From Syngnathus acus (taxonomy: Eukaryota; Chordata; Actinopteri; Syngnathiformes; Syngnathidae): a stretch of 64,000 nt of DNA. A program made the translations under genes and the position numbers. The stretch lies in contig NC_051107.1 of assembly GCF_901709675.1 (NCBI RefSeq), positions 5,394,001 through 5,458,000 of the forward strand, written 5' to 3'. The notes beneath the pieces are model-generated. The model was not told the origin of the DNA, searched no databases, and worked only from the letters and a program-made list of their open reading frames with translations. Each line of letters starts with the position of its first letter. Position 1 is the stretch's first letter. Shown here one piece after another: positions 23,836-36,402 of this stretch.

Positions 23836-24801
23836 ATCCGTCCTACAGTAAAATCCTCACGCAATCGAATCAAACTCAAGTTTTAATGAAGGCAATGAGT
23901 CTAATTGAAGTCTTTCCTAAGTGAGTTTTTCCTCCGCGGACAAAACAACATAGCGTAGCCACGAGCTGTCCTTTTGGAACAGTCGGGCTTTTAGTCAGCA
24001 TATTACACGTGTCAACTCATGTCGTAAATGTCTTCAATATTCATGTTTTCCTATTTGTCAACCAACATTTCATCTTAAATTCATGAAAAAAGCCTTTCAA
24101 GCTTGCATGCTGGGAGACGGCTTTGTGCGGCGGTGTATACATTTTTTAAAAGACGCCATCCATTTCGAGCTCATCGTCGGAGATTTGCATCCCGAGCCCT
24201 TTGGAAAGGAACGATAAACATTTTGTTTCATGCATTTATTCAAGTAACGCACCAATCAAACATTAGTCTCGCGATTGGCCTCGTGCTTAGAGTTGCTAAT
24301 GGATTTTTGTCATTTTGTTTGGTGAATAATTAACACGTGCACAACATGCTCTGTCAACCAATTTTATTATTGATCAGAACATTTGTTTTTCAAATCTACC
24401 ACTGTTACAGCATGTGCTGAATGAATTATGTGCAGCGAGGCTTGCACAGCCTGTTATTGTACTTATCGGAGCCGTTGAATAGATATTTGTATTTTTTTTT
24501 CGTGCCATGTGGAAATTGAATCAAATCCATCTGCAGCTTTTAGTTGTGACCTCTATCCCAGTCAAATTAGAATCACAAGCATATCTAATGGAGAAAGCGT
24601 TTTTTTGGTATGATCTGAAATAAATGCACGACCACAAAAGGGGTGCTACATCTGTGTTGTCCGTTATAAATTGTAAGAGCGTGAGTGTAATCATTTTTTC
24701 ATACTGGGACTTAAACGCATTCGGCGATGGCGGGCGACACAGGCGGAATATTATTTGTCGACGAGAGCATGTTTTTTGTTCAGTGTCTGAGCCGAGCTTT
24801 C

Positions 24802-24839
24802 TCATGATAGAATCCAGGGCTCATGATAGAATCCAGGGC
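24802..24839. repeat. 19-bp perfect tandem duplication
   Basis: TCATGATAGAATCCAGGGC occurs twice head-to-tail immediately left of the reverse transcriptase remnant. Confidence 0.9.
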
Positions 24840-24895
24840 TAGCAAAAACAAGAACAGTAGGGGTTCTAAAATTGAGCCCTGTGGAACACCAATGA
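24836..24895 (-). pseudogene. Non-LTR retrotransposon reverse transcriptase remnant (motif GVPQGS)
   Basis: The minus strand translates as GVPQGSILEPLLFLFLLAL, matching the reverse transcriptase block normally read as GVPQGSxLGPLLFLIYIND in fish LINEs. The Gly-Pro after the Leu has become Glu-Pro, and the IND/LND end is lost. Only about 20 codons are recognisable, and the downstream YADD-type box is not in frame. It is a dead fragment of a retrotransposon, not a host gene. Confidence 0.75.
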
Positions 24896-27800
24896 GGCAA
24901 CTTGACTACTGCAAACCATCAATTTGAAATATAGTATCTGTCAGCTAGTTCAAGCTAGTCGCTACGTCTTCCCGTCACAAGATGGCTTCCAGTCGTCAAG
25001 TCCGGTCGCTAGCTGGCCCACTCTTTTCTGCGCAGTTAGCCTTTTTCATTAAACCACAATATGTAATTATGGCAGGGGGCAGCTGCATCCTCCATTGTTG
25101 TTTAATTAGCCAGTTAATGTTATTACTTAGTGCTGCAAAGCGTCCATTTGTCTTTCTTAAGGAGCCTCTCGCTCTCTTTTCGTCTCTGTCTCTCTCTGTC
25201 CATTACCACTGGGAAATTCAGTTTATTTATCGTAATGGCTCGGTACGCAGAAGCAGTTATGTACTTAGGCCATCAAATTTTAATGGACTCCAATTTGGAC
25301 TCTTAACAATATGTTGAGGGCTCGGCTGCTAAGTTACAGATTCTCCAAAAAAGCCCATAAAAAATTTGACCGTGTGGCTTTTCAGTCGAAATCAGCCTCC
25401 AGTTTGGAAAAGGCTTTGCATTTCATTCCAGGGTCCAACCAGCAGACCACAAAAGTGAAGTTACAGACGTTTTATTGATCCCAGTGATATTCTCCAGCAC
25501 TTAACCTTTACACGAGATATGAAGTCCCTTATTGAATGTGTACTTTTATGTTCTTCTCTGGTGACAAGGCTAATCAATAGCCACCCTCCGTGCCCTCATT
25601 AGGGCCGAGAGCGTCCGTCGGCGAGCTCGGACAGCTTTGGAGGTCCAATTTAGCAGCAAGTTTTGACAACAAGTTTCTGGAAAGTTTTTTCGTCCAACTC
25701 AATTACGATGAACTTTTCACACGGCGTAGGCAAGATGCTGCCGGATAACAATTTATCTTCCCCCGTCCATCGCTCGCACCTGAAGAGTCTTTCCACCTCC
25801 ACTTCTCCGTGCAATTGCCTGCCACATTATCTCATTAAAATGTACAAAGAAAACTCCTTCTCTTTATCTCTGATAATCTAATTAGCATCAGCCAGATGGT
25901 TTAATAAGGGATATCGGCTCCATTTAGCCTCCCAAACGGCCCGCTGGAGGAGAACAGTGGAGGAGGCTTCTCTCCGCACTCCTCTTCAGTCTGAATAGCT
26001 CTCCAGGGTTCACATTATTGCTTCCTCTGCCTGAGGCGAAGCACTCCAACTCAGGAGTTTAGGGAGGGATGAATGCATCCAGGAGAGAGACATGCTCAAA
26101 GTGAATCAAATAGGCTGAGATGTTGGATACTGCTGGGAATGTTTGAAACCAAATAATGGCGGATAACTGATTTCACCTTTCCTTCCCGACCCCCCAAGGA
26201 GGAGGAAACGGGCTTTAAATCTGCGTCAGTCTGCGTTTAATTGTTTGAAGATCGTTCCTGGCGTGGAGGTAGTCAGGAACCTTTTGTTTGAAGTTCTCCA
26301 AAGAACTCCGGCCGCAATTCCGGGCCCGTTCAAACGAAAGGCCGATCATTAAGGATGGAAAAAAAATAAAATTCAATGTCCAGATTACTTTAGAGGAGCC
26401 TGAGCCGTCTCGGCTTCTGACACTTTTCCCGGCGTAATGAGCGAATGCTTCCGCGGACACGAATGCGCGAGTGAAGTCCGGTTCCGCCAGACGTCCTTGG
26501 CCGCGTGGAGCAGAAAGGCGGACGGCACAGCCGGTCGCCGTAGCAGCCCACCGAAGAGATGGGCTTCATTAACTCGCCGGTCCGAGCTGGGCTTTTCCTG
26601 CCGGCCAGTCGAGAGGAACGCTCACAAGTTGGCTTTCGAATAAAACGACGTGCACGAGGAGATAAGGGCCTCCTGCTTTCGATTTGACGCTTGGACCATC
26701 GAGGCTGATGAAAAGTACCAAGCCCGAAACGATTTGAAGATTTGTAACAAAACTTCATCGAACGAGCGAGTAAATTTTTTTTTAACTCGTTCAGTGCCAT
26801 TCATGAGTCTTTTGTATATTCTCCAGTTGCCTTGATGTCCTGGATAAATGACTTCTAGGGTAGGAAGAGTCATGCGATGGACTCTGACAGGATGGATGAT
26901 TCATAAAGAAGACGGCGTGTAAAGTATACATGTGACTGATGCCTTCCCTCCGCACTTTATTTTATATACGTAGAGACACACATCTCATATATCAGCTGTC
27001 TCGCAGTCCTTACAGCTCACTACGGGCTCTCTTTCACTGTTTTCTCTTGAATTATTCACTAGTGTCATCATGTTGACCTGTTCCTTGTCAGTGGAGTCTG
27101 TGTGTGTGTGTGTGTCAAGGCCGAGCAACGCTCCCCTCATCCAGTCTTCGGCTGTAATTTGTGTCACTGACTTGAGTTTGATGGGTGAGCAGTTTCGTGC
27201 AACGCAGTGTCACCGGGGTGGAGTGGCAGCACACACACACACACACCTTCTGCATGACTTTGCCGCCACTATGTGCACCTGTGAGAAGGAGCCGCTGCTG
27301 CCGCCGCCACCTCCAACTCGACACGATGTCACAGTGAGGAGCCCGGAGGAGACAGCCGAGGCCACGTGGCAGCGGGGGCGCTCGCAGCTGCCGCTTGTCA
27401 CATTAGTCAGCTCAAATTTGGAGGAAATCAATTCAGAAGCCTAATTCGCCCGACGACTCGCGCAAAAGTCCCCGGACGTCGCAGGGCTCACACACACACA
27501 CTCCATCCAAACTCGCGTTTGGCTCTCAGGGGACACAAGTCATCAATCTTAAATCAGCTCCTCCAAACTAATGGCAGTCTCAACCTGACCAGTCCTGCTC
27601 AATTCAATTATTACCGGTTTGACAAAACAAAAAAAAACAAAAAAAAACCTGAGTGTGTCCTAATGACAGGAAGTGAGTGATGAAAAGTTGCACTCATGCA
27701 TTGTGCATTGCGCAAACACGTCATTTTAGTGGCTATGTGCTGTATGCTAATGCTCATCATCAGTCAGCACGGATTAGCGCTCAGCTAGCTTGGCGAGGAA

Positions 27801-28389
27801 CCGGCGTTTCTTTAAGACAATACGCCGAGACAGCTTTCGGCACAGACCACTGCACACGGCTTTGTCATAAATAGTTTTGGAGAGTTTTTTGCCACCCGTC
27901 GTCACGATCCGAATTTGCTTTAATCAAGGCTGTGCTAATTAGCCAAATGATGATCTTGCTGTTTAGCGCCGTCATAGCACAAAATTGCTCGTCGAGATGT
28001 ATTTACCGTTCCCGACTGTCAGCGCTTCAAGCGCAAAGAGAGTCATGAACGAGGCACATGAAAGTGATGGATGCAAGTTTGCCGTTCCCGTGGCGCCGGG
28101 CGGGCTGAATCAAATTGAAAGCTACTGTTTATTCCCCCCGTGTCACTTTGCGAGATCGGGTTTTATTTGTTTGCAATTGATTTAAGATGGTGACTTGGTA
28201 AGGTTTTCCTCATGATGGAATAAGATGATTGAATTTGTGTTGCCTCTCCGCTGGTGTTGCTAAATCAGATCATCGCCATCCTTTGTCAAATGCTCCTTGT
28301 TGAACAGGCCGAGTTCATCAGAATTTTTTTTCTGATCTCTCAGACTTCCTTTGGCACTTCTCCGTCTTCTCATCATTTTTTGGAATGTC
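24896..28389. other. Gene-less DNA between two RT remnants
   Basis: No gene is recognised. The region includes unique blocks at 25440-26110 with TTTATTGATC and TAATTAGCATCAGCC-type sequence that could be conserved non-coding DNA. (GT)/(AC) repeats lie near 27101-27114 and 27231-27245. The 136-codon minus frame at 26390-26800 is Arg/Ser-rich without a recognisable domain. Confidence 0.5.
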
Positions 28390-28475
28390 CAAATTTGGTT
28401 GTAGGACAGTTGTGGGTTAGAAGCTGAACTCGCAGTGGGCTGAGCATATAACCTTGTGGCACTCCGGTGCAAATT
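28390..28475 (-). pseudogene. Non-LTR retrotransposon RT remnant (motif TGVPQGYMLSP)
   Basis: On the minus strand the frame reads CTGVPQGYMLSPLRVQLLTH then NC. This corresponds to the RT block TGxPQGCVLSPLLFTLYTHDC of fish LINE elements. Key residues PQG and LSPL are kept; the FADD box is not recognisable beyond it. The 112-codon open frame at 28260-28598 minus is a different, shifted frame over the same remnant. Upstream minus-strand sequence to about 28600 may also be element-derived. Confidence 0.8.
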
Positions 28476-28599
28476 GGGATGGTCCTGCAGAACCTGCTGC
28501 ATCCTTTTCTCGTTTTTCCGTGAGGATTGAGTGATTGCAGATCTGTGAAGGTTTACACGCTGGATTTGAAGTATCGAGGGTTGTTGGCGCTGTGCCATT

Positions 28600-31500
28600 A
28601 TTCGGATTTAACGACTATCCCTTTCCTGCATTTTTTTTTTCTTGATTTCTAACTGAATTTATGAGCAAATGATGAGAACAAATTGCTTATCTCCGGTCCC
28701 CAGCCACACCTGCCCGCAATCGGGTTGGGTCTCTGGTTAAGGAGCGCTTGTCAAGCCGCCTTTCCGTTGTAGAAGCAGTCCGAGGGGCTTCCTGCGGGGA
28801 ACGCGGCTACCAAGTCATTATTCATCATCCAAGGCTTTGCCCGGGCCCGTCAGGCGCTCTCCCTCGGCAGCAGTCCATCTCTACCGCCATTCATCATGGG
28901 CTCCAATGCGGCTCAGCGCCAGATAAGGCGAGCGAGACACTTAGGCCCGAGAATACGAGCCAGGCGCCTTCATTAGGACCTCGCTCGTGTTCTGGTACAA
29001 ACACCTCAGCGATATTAAGCTGGGTCAATTATCATGTCGCTCTCAGCCAGCCATCAAGGTGCTGGGCCCTCCATTTGAGTGGAGAAGCGCTGCGAGTCCA
29101 ACTCGGCGAAGAAAAAGATGCGCATTAACACCGTGGCTTGAACTAATATAGCAGAAGTGCTTTTCAAAGTGCTAGCAGAACTTTTCTTAAGCTTTTAGTT
29201 GTCTTGCACTTAAAATCAATCCATAAAGTCATATGATTCATTAGACTCAGCGGAAATGGTGCCATCAATGTTTCAAGGAAGCGACCAGTAATGAAGACTG
29301 CACACTATATCTATTTATTAGTGCTCCGTTTTGATTGGTGCTAATTGCAAAATCCCGCCAAGCCACATTCCAAAGTGTCGCCAAAGTACTTCCATTTCAC
29401 CCGACTAAGTAAGTCAAGCGTTTGTACTTGCGGCGGGGCGGAATGTGTCGACTTTAGCATTATGTGACCTCATAAACTGTGCACAGCGGTAGCGAGTGCT
29501 ACGAGCACAGCCGCAGGTAACACGTGCGATTATGTAGCTCCTCCAGGCTAATCTGATTAAATGATCCCCCCCCTTTTTAGGGCATGTATTCCAGTTCCTG
29601 TATTTTGTCTTGCACTGGAGGCTTGTCAATAATCATCACCGCAGTGTTGGAAGCCGTTTGCCTTCAAGTCCTGTCCTTCCTCATCTTCAATGTCAGCCCT
29701 GGGGCTCTAAAACAACATATGTCCCCCCCCCCTCACCCCCTTACAGACAATCCACCAAAAAAAAAAAGATATCACACTTCTTTTCCCCCGAAACAGATGG
29801 CCCCGTTGTTTTTACCTCCTCCTTTACTATAATGACAAAATCATTAATTGGTATTGCGTAAAGGCTGCCCCGCTTTGGAGCGTCGTCTCGCACAGCATGA
29901 GTGCCCGTCTAAAAAAACTCACACGTGTAAAAGATTAATCTTTTTGCCTTCAGGTAGGTGAGCTGGAAATCAGTGGGTGTCTTTTTTTTTAAGGAAAAGA
30001 AAAAAAAGCACCCCCTTAGCTGTTTGGTTAGCGGGGAGAACAGAGAGAAAAGGGCACACATCTTCGCTCCGATAGGAAGTCTTCTTGTAGTGCAGAGCAA
30101 GGAAGTCGCCGGAATATTAATCAGTAAATATTCCATACTTGCTACTTTTGCCTGCATACTGATGCGCGTGCAGACCAGATAAAAGTAAGATCACAAACGT
30201 GATGCTTTATTGTGACTTTGTGCACCAGGCCACTTGCTCCCTTTCTAAAACCAATCAAACTCCGCGTTATACATTAGCAAGACGCTAAACGGATGAATAT
30301 TTGATAACTGTTATTACTCGGCCCTTACATCAGCTCTGTGAGCTCAGACCGGAGACAGACGCCACTTCTTCACGTCAGTAAAACCACTTGTGACAATTAC
30401 AGGGGATGTAGTCGTCACATATCCCGAAATGCTCCGAGCCGATACATCGGCAAAGTGTCACTCAGCGACTGACTTCTGATTCTTTTTTTTATTTTTCTAC
30501 TTTTTTTTTTTTTGTTGGAGTGCTCTCTATAATCCATCTCGCCAGCTGAGAGGTATTCCCCCAGGGTAAATTACTCTGGAGGCCCGCCTGGCCCGACGCC
30601 GCATCAGATTGACCCTCAGCTTGTTTGCCATTTTGTATACGGCGCTGTTTATTTAACAAGGAGCAGAGTGAGTGTGATTTCCAGGGACGCGTCCCTGTGA
30701 TAGTTGCTTTGACACCCTGCCTGAGTAATGACCCTCATTATGGAGTTTCTGACAGCTCCCTGAAAGAGCTGATTTATGAATATGCTGGGACCGTCCTCCC
30801 AGCGCCGTCTCCCCTCCCTCTGTCAGCACCCCGAGACTATACATATGTGTTGCGTGGGCGTTTACATACATATAGATGGTACACCTGCTCCGGATGGGGA
30901 TAAAAATAATGCTCTTCTCGGGTTATTTTATTCTCCTCGGGTAAAGTTTGGCGAAAATTGGAGTGTTTAGTATGCAAACACGGCAATGGAAAACAAAAAA
31001 TTAATAATTTTCTTCACTGCCTCTTTGGTCAGTACTTCATGAAAATTTCACCCGGCTCACTCCTCTAGGATTAACCCTGTACATATTAACCCTTCTTAAA
31101 TATCAGCCATATCAAAGGGCGGCGTAAATAAGTGATGAGGGATATATCTCGTCTTCTTTTTTGCCCCAGTAGAATCAATTAAGTGTGCAAAGGAGGAAAG
31201 TACTGACCCTCTGCTTTTGGAAATATCCATTGGAGCTCTGTCAGCAGGAGTGAAGGGAAAAGCGGTGGCACGGTTGCAACCCATACTCGGGGAAAGTACT
31301 GATAAAGTTAGTGAGCCGGTGAAAAGGCTGAAGGATATTCTAAATAGAGCTTGAGATGAAGCGGTGGAGGATATCCAGTGGATATGCATAAACAGGAGAT
31401 GAGCGAACAGTGGAGGCAGATAAAGCTACAGCGGAATTGTCAGAATCCAGCCGCTCGCTGGCTGATTGACGACGATCCCGCGCTTAAGACCGTATTCCGA

Positions 31501-32700
31501 CTCCTCCGTCCTGTAGCCAAGCCCACCGACCCGCATCCTACACGTTAGCCTTGACCTCCGTAGCCCTTAAATATTGTGAATGTTTTCCAAATTGCCATGG
31601 AATTCATCAAATCTTTTATTTCCTGTTGCGCAAGATACACGACTTAGGTGATTCTCAGGTCTTGAAAATTTTTGCTTGAGGAATGTCGGTCCAGTAGATT
31701 TCACACACACGTCAGTATACTTTATACCCAGCATTAAAAAAAAAAAAAAAAAAAAAAGGCTTAGATAAAAGGTAAGGAATATGCTTTATTAAGTTTAAAT
31801 ATGCATGATGTTTCAGACGGGAAAGTGCAGCATAGCATCAAGAATGTCCAAAAGCTTGACTACTACTTATTCCCCCCCCTCAAATAATGTAAATAATTAA
31901 AAAGTGAAAAAGAAGGACGCGGGGCAAATCCTCGCATACTTCGCATAAATATGATTAGTGACCTTGGGAAGAAATATGATCTTAAAAGTCTCACCGGCCG
32001 AATAGTCGAAGCTGGACGGGCCTGTCGAGCGCAACGAACCCGCCTCGCGTCTTAATCCGATAAAAATCCGATATCGACGGTGTGACACTCGCTCTTATTA
32101 GTCAATTGATTTCCTTTTGACGCCGCCGAGCGCTAAGCTTCGGCCTCTTACGTAGCGGCTTAGCCTTATTAGCAAATCGGGCAAACACGGCAGCCGCGAC
32201 TCCCTCGACGGGCGGCGTAAATAGATAAATACATAAATACATAAACAGACAAGCTCGTGGCGCTAGTCCCTGTTGGTTTCCCAGCAATCCCCGGCAGATG
32301 AAAATAAAACGCTCTCGCGGCCAAGTGGCGCTTCAAGAGACGTGCGTGAAATGTTATTTTCCGACTGCAAATGAGAACGCAAATTGTTTATGGCGCGGGC
32401 GCTTCATCTCCCTCTCCGGCAGCGGAGATTTAAACGGCTACACTGTATTTACTCGCCGTCGTGTTGCCTGCGGCGCGGCTAATGGCCCTGTAAACTCTTA
32501 TAATGAGAGGCACGCGCTGTTATTTATCCGCCTCGCCTTTTTATTTTTTTTTTTATACCTCACTTCACCCTGCCGTACTTTCCTCCTTGTAAATCTCTTG
32601 ACTGTCCTCATTGGCGGAAAGCAGCAACTTCTTAAGTAAGGTGCAATTCGTTTTATTTTCTCTCAACCCTGCTCCATCATTCCTTTCAATTGCAATTTAT
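28600..32700. other. Gene-less DNA, candidate regulatory blocks
   Basis: No exon or RNA gene is recognised. Unique, low-repeat blocks at about 28740-29110, 30540-31100 and 32100-32480 contain many TAATTA, ATTTAAA and CATTA-type words. A poly-A run lies at 31736-31757. Whether these blocks are conserved cannot be judged without other genomes. Confidence 0.5.
31736..31757. repeat. Poly-A tract (about 22 A)
   Basis: Uninterrupted A run after CCCAGCATT. It could be a simple repeat or a retroposon tail. No element body was recognised to its left. Confidence 0.85.
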
Positions 32701-32703
32701 AGA

Positions 32704-32800
32704 TGATTATAATAATAATACATTTAATTTAGAAGCGCCTTTCAGGTCACTCAAGGTCACTTAAAAAGTTAAAAACAAGTTAAAAACAAATAGATGTGTT
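32704..32800. repeat. Interspersed repeat 3' fragment (AATACATTTAATTT..AGCGCCTTTC type)
   Basis: ATAATAATAATACATTTAAT, then TTAGAAGCGCCTTTCAGGTC and ACTCAAGGTCACTT, matches a phrase common in fish genomes as the end of a retroposon, usually ending in AGCGCCTTTCAAG..CTCAAGG. The family name and its full extent are not certain. Confidence 0.5.
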
Positions 32801-33544
32801 TATATAATATAAAGTAAAAAATGTAGCCAAATGGGATGTATTATTCTACACGCTGGAATAAAAACGGACTCCTCACGTAGCTCGATTTGTGACAGTGTTT
32901 GAGAACGGCTCTAATCCACAAAGCACTTTTTAGTGAATTAGCCTGAGCGGGCTAATCTGCAGATCACAGCGCACGCCGCCGAGGTATTTAGACAAACCGG
33001 CGGCGACACTACGTCAGCCCTGGTGATGAAAGAAGAAATGTTGGAAAAACAGACTTTTGGGATGTGCTTAATTACACCAGCGCAAGAGCGAGCGAGGAGG
33101 CTCTGGCAGCGGCGGTGCGCCGGCGTTCCTTGCCGCTCCGCTGGGCAGATTATGCTCAGGTATCAAGCCGCAGCCGCAGAAAGCGGATTACTTGTGTCCA
33201 AATAGACTTGTCAGTTTGCAAACTCCAGATGCGATCATTCCCAGAAGAAGGGGTAATTATGGGGGGGATAAAGCCCGCGTTGCTGTCAGATGCTGGAGCC
33301 GGATGAGACAATCGCTCAGTAATGAAGGATTTTTACATGGCTGAGGTGAGCAAGGTGCTTCTGCTCAATTCTACCTCCGTGCGCTTATTGCTGTTATGGA
33401 GTACGTCCATTTCCTACTTTGCGTGGAAAAAAAAAACACAGATTTGCTTTGCCCCAATAACAAAATGGATTATAGCTGTGTGTGTATTTGTACATGTATA
33501 TTTTTACTGCCTAAGTAGTATATACGTATGTATACGGATGGATG

Positions 33545-34290
33545 GATACTAGATATCAGATACTAGATAGACATTAGATACCAAATAGATAACAGATATT
33601 AGATACCAGATACTAGATCCCAAATACTAGATACGAGATAGCAATACTATAGACTCGATACTAGATAGATACTAGATACTAGATATACTAGATATACTAG
33701 ATACCAGATAGATACCAGATATCAGATACTAGATAGATACTAGATACCAGATAGATACTAGATATCAGATAGTAGGTACCAAATAGATACTAGATACCAG
33801 ATAGATACCAGATAACAGATACTAGATAGATACTAGATACCAGAGAGATACCAGATATTAGATACTAGGTAGATACTAGATATCAGATATTAGATACTAG
33901 ATAGATATTAGATACCAGATAGATACCAGATATTAGATACTAGATAGATATTAGATACCAGATAGATACCAGATATCAGATACTAGATAGATACTAGATA
34001 CCAGATAGATACCAGATACTAGATAGATACTAGATACCAGATAGATACCAGATACTAGATACTAGATAGATACCAGATACTAGATACTAGATAGATACTA
34101 GATACCAGATAGATACCAGATATCAGATACTAGATAGATACTAGATACCAGATAGATACCAGATACTAGATACTAGATACCAGATAGATACTAGATACTA
34201 GATAGATACTAGATACCAGATAGATACCAGATACTAGATAGATACTAGATACCAGATAGATACCAGATATCAGATAGTAGATACTAAATT
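33545..34290. repeat. GATA/CTAG minisatellite, main block
   Basis: About 745 bp built from the words GATACTA, GATACCA, GATATCA and GATAGATAC joined by AGATA. A higher-order unit of roughly 36-43 bp (ACTAGATAGATACTAGATAC followed by CAGATAGATACCAGATA) is visible in the centre and right part. The left part (33545-33720) is more degenerate. It is interrupted at 34291 by a retroposon piece and resumes at 34429. Dense GATA words could bind GATA factors, but the array is most simply a mutable minisatellite. Confidence 0.9.
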
Positions 34291-34428
34291 CTTGTTTTTG
34301 TTTTGTGTCGCCTACTTGTATGTCTCGTCACCGTGGGATGGAGGAAACGGAATTTCGGTTTCTTTGTGTGTCTTGACATATGAAGGGATTGACAATAAAG
34401 CTGACTTTGACTTTGACTTTGACTTTGA
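34291..34428 (+). mobile_element. Retroposon 3' end with (CTTTGA)n tail, inside the minisatellite
   Basis: Unique sequence including CTCGTCACCGTGGGATGGAG, GAAACGGAATTTCGG and TTGACAATAAAGCTGACTTT ends in a short (GACTTT)n tail. ATTGACAATAAAG followed by a short tandem tail is typical of the 3' end of a fish non-LTR element or SINE. It splits the GATA array into two parts. No clear target duplication was found, partly because the host is itself repetitive. Confidence 0.7.
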
Positions 34429-34543
34429 AATAGATACTAGATACCAGATAGATATCAAATACTAGATCCCAACTATACTTACTATATAAGAACTATCAAA
34501 TACTAGATAGATACTAGATACCAGATACAAGATCCTAGATGGA
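34429..34543. repeat. GATA/CTAG minisatellite, right remnant
   Basis: The words GATACTAGATACCAGATAG and similar continue after the retroposon tail, more degenerate than the main block, and fade out at about 34543. Confidence 0.85.
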
Positions 34544-36389
34544 TGCGGCCATCTGTTTCATGTTCGTTCTTCCATCACCCCGTAGATGATCACCTGTCAT
34601 GGCAAATTATGGAGTCGCTCATTCCCTGCGTTTGTCTCGGCGTCTGACCTTTTCCACCCGTCAACCCTTCGACTTGACCGTGGCCCAGGCGCCAGCCTCG
34701 TAGCGCGGCGGCACGCCACCGTGTCTGTTTTATGATGACGCCTCGCCGATGACCAATCACTCATCCTCTCGCTAAATAGCCCGCCCCTCTCTCGCTGGCT
34801 CGGGCTCTTGGTTGAAAAGGTCACACAATTAAATGGCTCGGGCCTTCTGTTGGTGTCATAGGGATGGTGATGTATCACTCCGGGCGGGCTGTACGTGTAC
34901 CTGACACACTGTGAGCATGAATATGATTTCAGAGATCATTAAAAATTTAACAGCGTGACCTAATTACCCGAGCTCCCTATTCAGATGGCATGCGCTAAGC
35001 GAGATGGAGAGAGGACCATGAGGAGGAGGCGGACCAGGGAGGATCTGTGTATGGCATGCTGTAAGCCTCATCTGGAATCAATTATAATTACTTTATGTTG
35101 CTGCTTTGTCAATCAATACCAGCCGTAATGGATCGCTTAGGTGTCTTGCTAGCGTTTGTTTGCCACGTGCGACCGAGGCACCGGCGAGGAATGGCTATAA
35201 TTAGCGTGCGGCATTTAAGTGGATGAGGTTTATGAGCGCCGTCATTTATCTTGGAGTGGATTGCGAGTGGCTCCGCTCGGCCCGTAAAAAGCAGCCGAGA
35301 AGAAAGAGTCCAAGCAAACAGGTAGAAACACTCCATTGTCTTTATTTCAATGAACTTCCTCTATTTATTTATTTCCCCCCCCCCCCAACCATTGATTACC
35401 GAGCCCCGAGTCACAAACAAGGCAGATCGCCATTATGCCCCCCGTTACAAAGCGTTTCATGAATCTTTGACTGAAGTCGTAAAAAGCTCGAGCCTTTCAC
35501 GTCGCCCGCCATCGATTTAACGCTGCCGAGAATGAATCGCGGATCAATCGTCCGGCTTACCTCGCGGCCGGACTTAATGAGAGCGAGCAACAGTGAAGCC
35601 TGCTTGATGTCGCTCGGGTTTTGTTTTCCGTGTATTAATGGCGGGAGAATGAGAATGGTAATTGCATCTTGGGATGTTCATCAGTCCATTTATGTCCATC
35701 TTGAATTTGTGGCAGAACCTTGTCGCTCTTTCGTCTTATGTAAAAACTATCTCAATAATGCATTGCGTCATCTCCATTCCCCCCCCCCCCGCATTATATT
35801 ACCTCGAGTTAGTTGCCGATTTATCCAGTCCTGGACGTGATGCCCTCTGACTCGAGAGCCATCTCTCAGATATCACAGAGTGGTCCTGCCTGTCAGGTTA
35901 CTCGAAGGGAAGAGCGCCTCCGTGTGGCAGGTGAGAAAAGGACGCGCATATTTACATCTTTTGCCACGGCGACCACTCAAATGATGCCGAGAGTCAAATA
36001 TTCTTTGAATTTGTGTGTCATTGAGGGATTTAAAAAAAAAAAAAAAAGCTCAAAAGAGTAACTTTGAGACTAAGTCCCCCACAAGGTATAAGATTGCTCA
36101 ATTGTATCGTACAAAAGGGCAAAGGAATAATTTCGTTATTGTATGTATGCCAGCGAAAGAAAGGCGAAGGATTCTGAATACGCAGCAGGCACGTCAACAA
36201 GCCTCTGTACCCTACTATTAGCTCCGCCTTCTCCTCCTCTTATCCTGCCATTTCTTTGCCTATTTGTTCCTCCTCAAGAGGAAAAGTGGAACTCCTTCTG
36301 AAAGGCTTTGGCAATTGTACGGCGTAATGTACACGATGGCAACAAACCTTTGATTAAATGCATTTGAATGACAAAAGAAAAGGGCCAGA

Positions 36390-36402
36390 CCCCCCCTGGT
36401 GG
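36390..36402 (-). promoter_or_regulatory. CTCF-like motif, minus strand
   Basis: On the minus strand it reads CCACCAGGGGGGG, which fits the CCASYAGRKGGC pattern except at the last position. It is in convergent orientation to the motif at 5585. Motif match only. Confidence 0.25.

Noticed and set aside
26390-26800. 136-codon minus-strand open frame
   Set aside because: Arg/Ser/Pro-rich with no domain or splice support. It overlaps several other open frames on both strands in a G+C-rich stretch, so it is most likely chance.
33545-34290. Regularly spaced repeats that could be mistaken for a CRISPR array
   Set aside because: There are no unique spacers. The whole block is made of near-identical GATA words, and the context is clearly vertebrate.
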